Notes: generated by a model from the sequence alone, not told the origin. A DNA stretch of 64,000 nt from Cannabis sativa (GCF_029168945.1 NC_083602.1:66980600-67044599); one strand, 5' to 3'. Shown: positions 48,838-60,934, counted from the first letter of the stretch. Numbers and translations: made by a program.

Positions 48838-48894
48838 ACGACATCAGATTGACCTATTTGTACAATTTGTTTTATATTAGTGCAAGTGGGAGTT
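48838..48894 (+). repeat. stub of a second interior 3' end before element D
   Basis: Matches 55655-55712 (GACATCAGATTGAC, TTATATTAGTGCAAGTGGGA), including the polypurine tract. An LTR preceded by a polypurine tract and followed by a primer site indicates a tandem LTR-interior-LTR-interior-LTR structure, truncated on the left. Confidence 0.8.
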
Positions 48895-50785
48895 TGTTGG
48901 GTTTTATGCCCTAAATAAAACTCTTTACAATCTAATTAGTTATCAATATAAGAAATTTGAAGTGATTTATGTTTGCATGAATTTTACATGCTAATGGTTT
49001 AATATGTTTATTACATTTACACACAAAATCAGTTAAATCCAGATCATATGTTTATTCACAATTACAGTATCGTCAACACAGTGGAATGTGATTGTGATCA
49101 TATGAATCAAAAGACTAAGTCCCTGTTTCATCAGTGTTTTGGATTTACACTAATGTGATAATCAGCGATGATGTGTACTTACACTTGGAGTAAGTGTTAT
49201 GTTCTTTCCAGGACATTAGTAAAGTATACTAGTTTCGAATGTATGGAGTATACATTGGACTGGACCGATATTGCAACTAAGTTAAGATATTACAAACTTA
49301 CCGTTATATATCTTTCCAAGTCAATATAAGTAGTTGATCTTAAGATTAAAAGAATCTAAATCCTGATATGCTTAGGCTCAACTCAGGAGTACTATTCATG
49401 TTCTTTGATTTATTAGTTAAGCCTACTTTTGGGTCAGGGTGATACGTATATTTTGGGAACATGATAGTATGATTGAGTGGGAGTGCTGAACATAAATATG
49501 GAATCTATAGCTTCTACTGGTGTATAGAAGTCAAGTGATGATTCCCTTTGAGCTTAGCAAATAGAAGTAAATGGATGAGCTCTTGTTTAACTGACTAATT
49601 ATTAGATCACTAAACACCATTTACAGCTAGCTAAGTGTTTTAAGGGGCAAAATAGATTGAGGGGTGAGAACGGTAAAATTATCCCATCTCGATGTAAATC
49701 ATCTATATAGAGGATCTTTGATCATAATAAGATTATAACAATGGTTAAATGAGATAGAATATCTATATCGTGGAACATATAATATGCTCTATATAAGTCT
49801 GAGAGTGCAATTCTAAGTTCTAAGAGTGGATTCAACGAAGAATTAATAAGTAGGAATTTACTTGGTAAATTCGGTTCACTTATTGGAAGCTCAGCATATA
49901 GATCCATGGTCCCCATTCTAGTTGAGAACATACTGCTTGTAAGACTCAATAATTGATTCGTGATTAGTCAATTATAATTCTAAAGTTAGACTATGTCTAA
50001 TTTGTGAATTTTCACTAAGCAGGGGCGAAATTGTAAAGAAAAGAGATTCTAGGTTTATTTATTTATTAATGGACTTTATATGTCTAGTTAATCATTAAAT
50101 TAAATGACAATATTATTTAATAATCTATTTTAGTTATTAAATAATTAGTTTTGGCATTTAAATGGTTAGAATTAGAAAATTAGCGCTTTTGAGAAAATAG
50201 AAATAAAATTTGTTAAAACTGCAAAATCAAGTGGGCCCATTAAATACACCTTTGTCGGCCACTTGTTTAAAGTTTTTCAAATTGATATTTTCATTATTTT
50301 AATGCCAAATAATTCCTAACCTAAACCTAGTAGTTGCCTATAAATAGAAAGTGATGGCTCAGTCAAAACACATGCTTTCATAACCTTTTCTGACAGAAAA
50401 TTCTCTCTTCAGTAAAACTGAGCCTTCCCTTTTTCTATACCTTGGCCGAAACCCCTCTCTCTCTTTTCTCCTCCTAAATTTCGACCCTAGTGAAAGAGTG
50501 AGGGCCCACACACAGCAAGTAGTAACTCAATCATAGATTGGAAGACTGTGAAGGATCAAACTCAAAGAGGACGACATTCGGGCTCAGATCTTGATTATAC
50601 TCTGCGACAGAAAGGATACAAGGGTTAGAGATCTGAGTGGAAGGAGACATTAATTCCGCTGCATCAATGTAAGGTTTTCTTAACTTTATATGTGTTTATT
50701 TTATCGTTTTAGAAAGTTCATATTTAGGGTGTTAAACAACATACTTGTGAGTAGATCTAAGATCCTGGTAAAATAATATCCAACA
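48895..50785 (+). repeat. element D left LTR (1891 bp)
   Basis: From TGTTGGGTTTTATGCCC to AAATAATATCCAACA. It is the same length as the right LTR, with about 40 single-base differences and no obvious indel, so this is the youngest copia copy in the window. CCTATAAATAGAAAG near 50337 is a plausible TATA box. Confidence 0.93.
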
Positions 50786-50786
50786 A

Positions 50787-50804
50787 TTGGACTCAGAGTC
50801 ATGG
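50787..50804 (+). other. element D primer binding site, degraded iMet type
   Basis: TTGGACTCAGAGTCATGG follows the LTR. It keeps TGG and TCAGAG, but differs from the initiator-tRNA complement at other positions. Confidence 0.6.
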
Positions 50805-53800
50805 TAATTGATTTGCTTGCAAGAAATTTTGACTTTAAAATGATTGTTTGTTATTTGGATGGTTTCATGTTGTATTGAGTGTTATATGATGATTGATTGA
50901 TGTTTGTGAATTTTTGTGAAAAATAATTGAAATTTTGTTTCTGGAATTATTTTTATTGGATAGTATGGAAAACATTAAACAAGTTACTTTTTTACAGAAC
51001 TCAATTTCGATTTAATTTGAATTAGTTATGATTTTTTGAAGATTCGAAAAAAGATAAGGATGCTGAATCACCCACGCGCGCGCGGAACCGAGTGCACCTC
51101 GGTCACACGCGTGTTCGGACAGCATCTTCTCCGAGCAACACGCACGGGTGTCTCAAGACACACCCATGCGCGCAGAAATCCTGCGTGACACCCCTACCAC
51201 CGAGGTTTCTTGGCCCAGCTCCCCACCTGCGCGCGCGAACGGGTATGCACTGCATCCCGTCCGTACAACTTGTAAATTTTTTGTTTTTCTTCGTTTTTTC
51301 ATGCTTTTTCATGGATTTAACTTCTAATTTTTGTGTAGTTTTGTATTTAGACATTTACTATTCCTATTTCAATTCTAATTATCATAATTAAATTATTTAA
51401 TATTTTTTTTAATTTAATTAATGATATTAGTGTAATTTGAATTTAAAAATAGTAAATATCTATCTTTTTTTGCTTAATTATCTATCTTATTTTTAAATTT
51501 GATTATATCTTATCTTATTTTTAAATTTAAGGTCAGATATTAAATTTTTTAAATTAATTTTTTTTAAATTATTTGACCTTATTTAAATTTAAAATAAGAT
51601 AACTATAATCATGAAATTTTAAATAGATGTAAGATATTTTGGTAACTTTTAAATTTTGTTATTTTATTTATTTAAATTAAATTTAAAATCTGAAAAAGAT
51701 ATTTAATTTATCTTTTTTAATTTTTATTTAATTTTATTTTATAAAATAACATCTAATTTTTAAAAGTAGTTAGCAAATTTTGAAATGATATTTAGGTTAG
51801 TTGAAACCTAATTTTTCAAAATTGTAGGTTTAATTTTAAATATTTATTTTAAATAATTTTGAAATTAAATTTATTTTATTTTTTTTATTTTCGAAAATAA
51901 ATAATTTTTTTTTTATTTTTCCGAAAAATTAAATATTAATTTTATTTATTTATTTAATTATTTTATTTTCGAAATTTATTTATTTAAAATTAAATAAATC
52001 CTACTTCTAATTATCCAGCTAACCTTGTTGCAGGAGTATATGGTTTTAGCTTGCTTGTAAGTTTTCAAAACCTATTATTACTTGATTGCAAATAGCCATG
52101 GTTAACTTGTTGACAGATCCAATGATCTGATTTTAACTCATGGCTCCCTTGATCAAGTTAATAATTTGTAACAGGTAAATTTTACAATCTTCTTTCATCT
52201 GTGTATGACCTAGCAACATGATAGGACCCATCCAAATGTGTGCCTGTGTGAGCTTATATGTTTATTTTATTATATAGATGCATATCGGTTGTTGCTAAAT
52301 AAAATGTCACATCATGATAGATTTTATTTAGGTCCATTTAGTTTTTGGACCTATTCAATTAATAACAGTTATTTATTTTAAGGTTAAATTCCTCTCTTTG
52401 GGACCTTGTGTGAGAGTTGGGAGCCATAGAAGTGGGTACGACATACTGAACCCAGCACCCCCTCACATGAACTACCCCAATTGTGAAGGCCCATTTGCCT
52501 GATTTGAATAACTGTACTAGGTTAATTATATTAGTTTGACCTAATAAAATTGAATTAGCAACATAATTAACTTTTAAAATATATATGAAATTTATTTTCA
52601 TTTTAATATTTTAAAGTTAATTCTAAGAAAAACACTTTTAGTTTTAGATATTATTTCTAGACAAACTATTTGTATTTTTCTTGTATTTAATTAAATAAAG
52701 AATTTTAACTAACTAGATTCTTTCTGGAGCTTATTTAATTAAATATTCCTATTTAAGTTATAAATCAGTTATATTACTGATTTTTAATATCTAACTTAAA
52801 TTTGAATATTTTATTTAAATTTAAAATCAAGTTGAGGAATCCTAGGCATTAGTTATTAAAGATTCTTAAGATATTTTTTAAGTTAGTTTTAAACTTAAAA
52901 TGGAATATTTTTCAAATTAAGTGGTTACAACTTAATTTTTGATATTTAATTAAATCTAAATTTGAAATTATTTAAGTTTTAGATTTTTTTCTATACAACT
53001 TAAATTAGATATTTTTTCAAATTTTTTTTTGTTGAAAAGATACTTAGTCAAATAAGATATTTTCTAGATAGTTATTTCTAGACTACTTATTATTTCTAAT
53101 ATTTAAATAGGAAAATATTATACATTGTGAAATTAATTATTTAAATAATTAATTTTGGTACAATTTTATTTAAGTTTATTTTTCCTAGTATTAAACTAGA
53201 AATTAATAATTAAGCCTTCTCTACACTTAATTATTTATTTCTTGAATTTAATACATTTAATTAAATTGAAAAATTTAAATATCTAAGTTGATTCTTATCA
53301 TGATACTTAAATATTTATTTTTCATGACACTTAATTAAATAGAAAATTATTTTTAGGTTGAAATTTAATTTTTCAACTTAAATTTAAATAATTTTCAAAA
53401 TATATTTTTTCTTTATTTTATTAATCAATTTTGAAAATTGCATTTTAATTATGCAATATTTTATGAATTTATCTTGAAAAATAGATTGAGTTGTAAATAT
53501 ATATTTATTTTAATTAATTCTTGGGCCAACTTGAAAGAATGATTTTTTCATCTATTGATTAATTTAAAATAAAAGAAATTCAAATATATTATTAGAAATT
53601 GAATTCATTAGTCAAAGGAAAATCTAGATATGTGATATTTTTGCTTGAAGTATTTTTTCTAAGTATTTATTATTTAAGTATTTTCAACAATTTGTCTGGT
53701 TTTATACTTTATTTTTCGAATACAATAAATATATTCTAATGGAAATTTTTAAGTTGCTAATTAATTTAAATTAATACAACTTAAATTAATTTCCTTAATA

Positions 53801-53994
53801 TTTATATTTAAAATTACTACTGAGATGGAAATAATTCATTTTATTTCAATTACCATCTAAGTATAATTTTATAAATATTATATTAAATTCTTATTTTTGA
53901 ATTTTTAATTCTAAATTTGAAATTTAATGAATATATTTATTAAAATAATAAAGAAAATACATTTTAAAGAATGAGCTTTATTATTATTAAGATA
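50805..53994 (+). other. long AT-rich leader of element D
   Basis: No reading frame with a recognisable product. It aligns with 28900-32100 and, reversed, with 25100-28330 and 37253-39344. The block near 52387-52500 (GTGGGTACGACATACTGAAC) is well kept between elements. The GC-rich island 51058-51270 is listed separately. Confidence 0.75.
51058..51270 (+). other. GC-rich structured island in the D leader
   Basis: About 210 bp rich in CGCGCG. Hairpins visible: ACCGAG-TGCAC-CTCGGT (near 51087), palindrome ACACGCGTGT (near 51105), and GGGTGTCT paired with AGACACACCC (near 51146). It lies at the leader position that holds a different GC-rich island in element H and only a short one in the composite. 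Confidence 0.6.
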
Positions 53995-54375
53995 TTCGAT
54001 CTCCATTGTTGGTTTTACATCGCGTTTGTTTTAGTGAGTAATCCTCCCTAATGGAGGAACGTTCATTAGCAATTTCGCACCGTTTAATCTCGAAAGATAA
54101 GTAGTTTGTAAGTGTTTTATATGGTATAGATCACCCTAATGGTGGCGACCATATTTGACTTGCAAATTGCAAAACAATGGTAGAAGCTCATAAGATAGAA
54201 TAGCCTTGACTCTCGGCTAAACGGGACAACGCTGGATTCCAATCTTGATCGAATAAAAGGTTGCTAGAATGTTTAACATTTTAGATGAGCTGACAACTCT
54301 ATTCAATAGATGGTAGCTTTGACTCTCGCCTAAACGGGACACTGATATCAGTTTGTTGAAAAACCTTGGAAATTA
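53995..54375 (+). promoter_or_regulatory. conserved hairpin-and-repeat block upstream of gag
   Basis: Best-preserved copy. Hairpins CCTCC-CTAAT-GGAGG (54043-54057) and CACC-CTAAT-GGTG (54132-54144) share the same loop. The 20-bp repeat GACTCTCGCCTAAACGGGAC is at 54321-54340, with one change at 54208-54227, 113 bp apart. It lies 140 bp before the gag start. Position and structure suggest an RNA packaging or dimerisation signal, which is inference. Confidence 0.6.
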
Positions 54376-54518
54376 TTTAGGATTGAATTTTTTTTTTAAG
54401 TATTTTCTCTTATCATTCCTACTTGCTATGTGCTTATAATTTCTGAATTGTTTTTGTGTTAAACCATTATTGATTTCTATTTGTTGATTTCTATTATTTT
54501 GTAGTATCCTGTATAAGC

Positions 54519-54889
54519 ATGATGAATTCCATGTTATCACTGTTGACTGAAAATAAGTTGAATGGATCTAACTTCCTAAATGGAATGAGAACATTAATAT
54601 TGCTCTCATAGGAGAAAGTGCCTTGTTTGTTTTAACTGAGCCGTCACCTGAAGTGCCTGGGGATAATGCATCCAAAGCTATGAAAGAAAAGTATGAGCGT
54701 TGGCAGAAAGCAAATGACAAAGCTCTATACTTTATGTTTTCCAGCATGGTTGACACCCTCAAAACGCAGTTTTCTAAAACCAAAAAGGCTGTTGAAGTAA
54801 TGACGAAGTTAAATGAGCTATTCGGTAAGGCATCACTTCAGTCTCGCTTTGACGCGACTAAGAATTATAACTTATCAGAACACTACTGA
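54519..54889 (+). pseudogene. copia gag N-terminal fragment
   Basis: Capsid protein start of a copia element, the only gag seen in the copia family here. It opens MMNSMLSLLTENKLNGSN, then the frame breaks near 54575-54580 (one base short in a run of A). It continues in the next frame through FVLTEPSPEVPGDNASKA, ALYFMFSSMVDTLKTQF and VMTKLNELFGKASLQSRFDA to a stop at 54889. This pattern (LT/LNG-NF-W, LTEP, ELFG, RFxATK) is the usual UBN2/retrotran_gag N-terminal domain. About 120 residues remain; the rest and the zinc knuckle are deleted. The start is the first ATG after the leader block. Confidence 0.8.
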
Positions 54890-55712
54890 AAAGCAAATCT
54901 AACCATACACATGGATAGGTATAACTTATCAGAATTATGAGAATAAGAAAAAGAACTCCAGTTCAGTCTATTCGAATGACTTGAACCAAGAATTCTTAAT
55001 CCTCATAAAATTTTATGGTACCTTAATTTTGATTACTTAATCTCTGGCCAGTATTTTTCACTTCAAATACTAGTCTGCTATGTTGATGACTTAGTCTTAA
55101 CTTAAATTTCATACTAATACAAAAGTCACAACTAGGTAACTCTCCAAACAATAAGAGGTTAAAAGTATTATTTAACCAGACATTTGCTATTGAGTGGGAG
55201 CTATCTGAGATGTAATCAAATAAGGAACATTAGAAGATATTTAATAAAGATTTATGAAAGTGATCTATATGTTAGATATTAAGGAACTGTGTATCAGTTG
55301 TCCTTATATCTCACCAACTCATTCGAAATTCTTGAGATAGTGCTTACTTTGGGGGTGGATGAGTTATTCTTATAATAATTCAAGCTCTACCAGAGAAGAA
55401 TTATAACTTTGTAAATTCGAAAATATCAAGAAAGTTATATTACTAAAGAAAAGTCTACACTGTATTATCTCAATTACATATTTTAAAATATGAGAGATAT
55501 GTCTTCTGTTAATTCTGATGTACTTTTAAACAGCAAAGATTTCAGTATCCCTTGATGAGTAAAGCATATAGTAAAGGATGTTTCATAAGTGTATTTATGA
55601 ACTAGTTTCCAGAAGTTTGGGTGGATTCAAATATACTACACTTGATCTGAAGATCAAGACATCAGATTGACATATTTGCACAGTTTGTTTTATATTAGTG
55701 TAAGTGGGAGTT
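54890..55712 (+). pseudogene. copia RT and RNase H remnants of element D
   Basis: Directly after the gag stop, short RT pieces appear. QILVCYVDDLVLT at about 55065-55103 contains the copia RT active site YVDD. FAIEWELSEM and NKEH near 55180-55235 match the RT/RNase H boundary segment seen at 190-250. Stops and indels are common. The junction shows that everything from mid-gag to mid-RT was deleted. It ends in the polypurine tract AAGTGGGAG before 55713. Confidence 0.78.
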
Positions 55713-57603
55713 TGTTGGGTTTTATGCCCTAAATAAAACTCTTTACAATCTAATTAGTTATCAATATAAGAAATTTGAAGTGATTTATGTTTGCATGAAT
55801 TTTACATGCTAATGGTTTAATATGTTTATTACATTTACACACAAAATCAGTTAAATCCAGATCATATGTTTATTCACAATTACAGTATCGTCAACACAGT
55901 GGAATGTGATTGTGATCATATGAATCAAAAGACTAAGTACCTGTTTCATCAGTGTTTTGGATTTACACTAATGTGATAATCAGCGATGATGTGTACTTAC
56001 ACTTGGAGTAAGTGTTATGTTCTTTCCAGGACATTAGTAAAGTATACTAGTTTCGAATGTATGGAGTATACATTGGACTGGACCGATATTGCAACTAAGA
56101 TAAGATATTACAAACTTACCGTTATATATCTTTCCAAGTCAATATCAGTAGTTGATCTTAAGATTAAAAGAATCTAAATCCTGATATGCTCAGGCTCAAC
56201 TCAGGAGTACTATTCATGTTCTTTGATTTATTAGTTAAGCCTACTTTTGGGTCAGGGTGATACGTATATTTTGGGAACATGATAGTACGATTGAGTGGGA
56301 GTGTTGAACATAAATATGGAATCTATAGCTTCTACTGGTGTATAGAAGTCAAGTGATGATTCCCTTCGACCTTAACAATTAGAAGTAAATGGATGAGCTC
56401 TTGTTTAACTGACTAATTATTAGATCACTAAACACCATTTACAGCTAGCTAAGTGTTTTAAGGGTCAAAATACATTGAGGGGTGAGAACGGTAAAATTAT
56501 CCCATCTCGATGTAAATCATCTATATAGAGGATCTTTGATCATAATAAGATTATAACAATGGTTAAATGAGATAGCATATCTATATCGTGGAACATATAA
56601 TATGCTCTATATAAGTCTGAGACTGCAATTCTAAGTTCTAAGAGTGGATTCAACGAAGAATTAATAAGTAGGAATTTACTTGGTAAATTTGGTTCACTTA
56701 TTGGAAGCTCAGCATATAGATCCATGGTCCCCATTCTAGTTGAGAACATACTGCTTGTAAGACTCAATAATTGATTCGTGATAAGTCAATTATAATTCTA
56801 AAGTTAGACTATGTCTAATTTGTGAATTTTCACTAAGCAGGGGCGAAATTGTAAAGAAAAGAGATTCTAGGTTTATTTATTTATTAATGGACTTTATATG
56901 TCTAGTTAATAATTAAATTAAATGACAATATTATTTAATAATCTATTTTAGTTATTAAATAATTAGTTTTGGCATTTAAATGGTTAGAATTAGAAAATTA
57001 GCGTTTTTGAGAAAATAGAAATAAAATTTGTTAAAACTGCAAAATCAAGTGGGCCCATTAAATACACCTTGGCCGGCCACTTGTTTAAAGTTTTTCAAAT
57101 TGATATTTTCATTATTTTAATGTCAAATAATTCCTAACCTAAACCTAGTAGTTGCCTATAAATAGAAAGTGATGGCTCAGTCAAAACACATGCTTTCATA
57201 GCCTTTTCTGACAGAAAATTCTCTCTTCAGAAAAACTGAGCCTTCCCTTTTTCTATACCTTGGCCGAAACCCCTCTCTCTCTTTTCTCTTCCTAAATTTT
57301 GACCCTAGTGAAAGAGTGAGTGCCCACACACAGCAAGGAGTAACTCAATCATAAATTGGAAGACTGTGAAGGATCAAACTCAAAGAGAAGGACATTCGGG
57401 CTCAGATCTTGATTATACTCTGCGACAGAAAGGATACAAGGGTTAGAGATCTGAGTGAAAGGAGACATTAATTCCGCTGCATCAATGTAAGATTTTCTTA
57501 ACTTTATATGTGTTTATTTTATCGTTTTAGAAAGTTCATATTTAGGGTGTTAAACAACATACTTGTGAGTAGATCTAAGATCCTGGTAAAATAATATCCA
57601 ACA
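55713..57603 (+). repeat. element D right LTR (1891 bp)
   Basis: Counterpart of 48895-50785. It is followed directly by the resumed minus-oriented solo LTR at 57604, without a visible target duplication because the left edge of D is damaged. Confidence 0.93.
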
Positions 57604-58340
57604 ATTTTATCCTTAAAACACTTGGCCACCCATAAATGATATTTTAGTGAAATAATATAATCACTAAAATGAGATCTCAATCATTTATCTCTATTCAGGC
57701 AAGCTCGAAGGAAATCATCGTTTCACTTCTAAATACTCATAGAAGCTATAGATGTCATATCTATGTTTAGCGCTCCCACTCAATTGTACTATCGTGTTCA
57801 CAAATTGTACGTATCACCCTGACCAATAAGTAGGCTTAACTAACAAATCAAAGAACACAAATAACACTCTTGAGATCGAACCTAATCATGAAGATTAAGA
57901 TCATTTGATCTAGGATCAACTAGGTGATATTGAATTGAATAGATATTATGGTAAATTTATCATATCTAATCAAAGTTCAACATCGGTCCCTTCCAATGTA
58001 TACTCCATACATCTGATACTGGTAAACTTTGCCAATGCCCTGGAAAGGACATAACATTTATCCAAGGTGTAAGTATACCTATCGCTGATTATCATGCCAG
58101 TCTAAATCCAGTGAACTGACAAATCAGGGAATTAAACTTTTGAACATATAATCATGATTATATTCCACTGTGTTGAAAACACTATAGTCATGAACAAATA
58201 CATATGTTCTGGACTTAATAGAATTTATAATCATGAAATAAATCATGTGAACCATGCAACATAAAATGATTTCTGATCTTTATTAATTAGTAAATCTGAT
58301 TATATTGAAATGGGTTTTATTTAGGGCACAAAACCCAACA
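57604..58340 (-). repeat. copia-family solo LTR, part 2
   Basis: Continues 47870-48837: starts ATTTTATCCTTAAAACAC and ends CACAAAACCCAACA at 58340, followed by TTACA. Confidence 0.82.
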
Positions 58341-58345
58341 TTACA
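58341..58345. repeat. target-site duplication TTACA (right copy, copia solo LTR)
   Basis: Exact repeat of 47865-47869. Confidence 0.82.
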
Positions 58346-60900
58346 TTCATTTGGTTTCCGAAAAGAAATAAAGAATAAAAAGAGCAACTAGTTACTCTCA
58401 TAAATTACATCATTTACGTGTGGAAATCCCATAAAAATAGGGATTTAATTAAAAAATAAAGGAATAAAGTATCTTCAAGGCTCTGTCGCATTTACCCTGG
58501 GTGGCATATGCGAAGTGGCTGTGAAATCGATGCGGGTCTGATGGTATCATTTACCCTACGCGACAGTTGTACTTTATTCTTTAAATAAGCAGTATCTGAT
58601 GAGTAATTCAATCTAGGTAGCGTACTAAGGGAGGTATATGTCATTTAGGCCCAAAAATGATCCACGTGTCACCTAGAGAAGTGTCATGTCACCCTGTGCA
58701 GATTTTAGGATAATATTTACCCCTACTCTACGTGAAAACTTTTCGGTTGGAATGTGGACTTGCTCAAACCACGAACTAGGTAAATAAGGTTACACATGTT
58801 CGAATTGGGAGATGGGTGAATAGAAACTTCTTTTTAGATCTCTGTGATGTCCTTTCATATCTTCGAGGTATTAAATGCTTCTCTTCGAAACTCATATTTG
58901 GGGATTTGTATTGACGGTTGTACACCGTAAAGCATGTTGATTGTACATCTTTTTTGGGGGAAAACCTGAATCTCCAAATACTGAATAACAAAAATGCCCC
59001 TCTAGAAACCTATAAAAGGTGCCATAGAATTCATTTATACTCTTTTAGGCATTTTGAAACTCAAAAACATTAGAGTCAAAATCTCAATTTTCAAACTTTC
59101 TTCAAAGCTTTAAGGATTCACAAGTTACTTCTAGATTCGACTCACAGTTTTGCTTGAAATTTTTTTCCAGGCAATCTTCAACATTGAGTAAGTCTTTGAG
59201 CTTTTTTATGAAATTCCTTTAAATTATTACATTTTATCTTGATATTGTCTCTGTGAAAAATTTGGTCTCATAGCTTGAATGTTCTTCATTTCTAGATTTT
59301 AGAATTTAGATTTTGATGCTGAATGTATGCGCATGGATTATAATCGTTAGATTCTTGTAAATTCTCATGTTTTCTCTTTGGAAAACCTTCAAATAAAAAT
59401 TTGCGCAGTACTTCTAGGGTGTTCTGGGTTCATACTGTTCTTAAATATCTTCAAATTGAGAATTCATCATTAGGATGAAATCTCCTTCTTTTGATCTTAA
59501 AATTTATCTAGTCGTAGTGTTGAAGCTATTTTTCTTTTAAAAAATTTCACACCACTGCTCGGTCTTTACCTCCCTTTCCATTTTTTGTAAATTAATTGGG
59601 GTGATTTTTGGGGAGGTAAGAATCAAGTGGGCAACGATCTACTTCAATTACTTTACAAAGAGCAACCTAGACTCCATGCAGCCTCTTCGTCATTGACTGA
59701 GAGTTCTATGTCTAACTTCGGTGAATGGGAAGTGACGAGTCAAAGCCTTCTAAACCTTCCATGCAACACTACTACTACCAAAATCGTATTGGCGATTTCT
59801 CTGGGAATTAAATCGAGGACTTAGGCAATATTTGCCTGGTTCTTGGACGTATAGGGTTCGAGCAAGCTTCCTACACACTTTACCTAAGGGTGATTCAGAG
59901 CCACCAAAGAGACTTGCCATGGAAGCGAAAAGCAGTCAGCGTCGATCATTACCCTTCATCTAGGAACCTTCTTAGGAAGAAGAAAGTGGCATGGACTAAA
60001 TAGACGTACTAAAAAATTAGCCCTGACAATTATGGATTTGGTCGATAATGGCGTTAGTTTATGCTTTGTATGTTGAAGGGTCAGACGAGGAGGACGTTGT
60101 GTACGTCGGTGATGCTGAGGTGCAAGAAATGGGTCCCGCAGACGCCACTGAAGCTCCAAAAATTGACGATTGACCTCCAGAGTCAATTTCACTTTTACAA
60201 CATCATTAACGATTAAAAATAGCCTAAATATATTTTTTTTCATCTTTTTGGATTATTTTATTTTTATTTTAATAATACCTCATTCCCTATAATAGGAGAG
60301 TTGCACAAGATCATTTTTGAAGTTCAAAAAAGTAGGCATAAGATTAGAGCATCTCTCTCTAGAAATTAGAGCCTCCAGACTTAGCCATTTTTCTGTAATC
60401 CATCTCGTGAAAAATAAAGTTTAAAGTAGATATAGCTCCATTACTATCGCGATATAGGGACTGAAGTACTATAAATCCTTGCGTCTCTCATATATATGCT
60501 TAACTTATAATTTATTCTCGTCAATCTAGCGTGCGAGTGTGGCCCAGAGATTTGTATCCAGATTTCTGCGTCAATAGATACCATAGGACCGAGGAGGTGC
60601 GATGAGCAGCAAATGAGAATTAGTGCACGTGGACAAATCGAAATAAGAAAGAAGAAGGAATTAGGCATTCCTTCCTGCCTATAAATAGGAGACCCCTCAT
60701 TTAAAAAAGGGGACAGATTCTTGACCATGCCAGACTAACCGAAACTCTGTACACAAGTAAGAGAACCATACCCGGTTAAGAGAATTGAGAGGAAAATCGT
60801 GTAAATCGATTGAGAATGTAATTCGACTAGATCGAACCTAGTATAAAGAATTTAAAGTCTTAATAATAAATTATTGTTGAACCAATTTTTGGCATCAACA
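58346..60900. other. unassigned region ending in an LTR-like end
   Basis: No gene was recognised. A 65-codon + frame at 59627-59824 and an acidic stretch (EGSDEEDVVYVGDAEVQEMG, near 60075-60135) could be exons of an old gene or element, but neither has a family match I know. The last part looks like an LTR U3-R-U5 on the + strand: CTATAAATAG at 60679-60688, a CACGTG at about 60630, and an end TTGGCATCAACA at 60900, as in Tat-type gypsy LTRs. A start for such an LTR was not found. Confidence 0.35.
60679..60688 (+). promoter_or_regulatory. TATA box of the LTR-like segment
   Basis: CTATAAATAG followed by a short GC-containing leader (GAGACCCCTC). This is typical of plant LTR promoters. No transcript evidence is available. 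Confidence 0.4.
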
Positions 60901-60934
60901 CTTATAAATTTATCATTATTCCTTTTCTTTCACA

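Larger units (their letters stand above)
48838..57603 (+). mobile_element. copia-family element D, non-autonomous, plus strand
   Basis: Two 1891-bp LTRs (48895-50785 and 55713-57603), about 2% different by eye, around a 4.9 kb interior. The interior has a primer site, a 3.2 kb AT-rich leader with a GC-rich island, the conserved leader block, a short gag with one frame break, then directly an RT fragment and RNase H remnants. Protease, integrase and most of RT are deleted. At the left edge, 48838-48894 is a second copy of the interior's 3' end, so a further LTR unit once lay to the left. Confidence 0.88.

Noticed and set aside
54208..54340. Repeats spaced like a CRISPR array
   Set aside because: Only two copies, in a plant retrotransposon leader, with related positions in sister elements.
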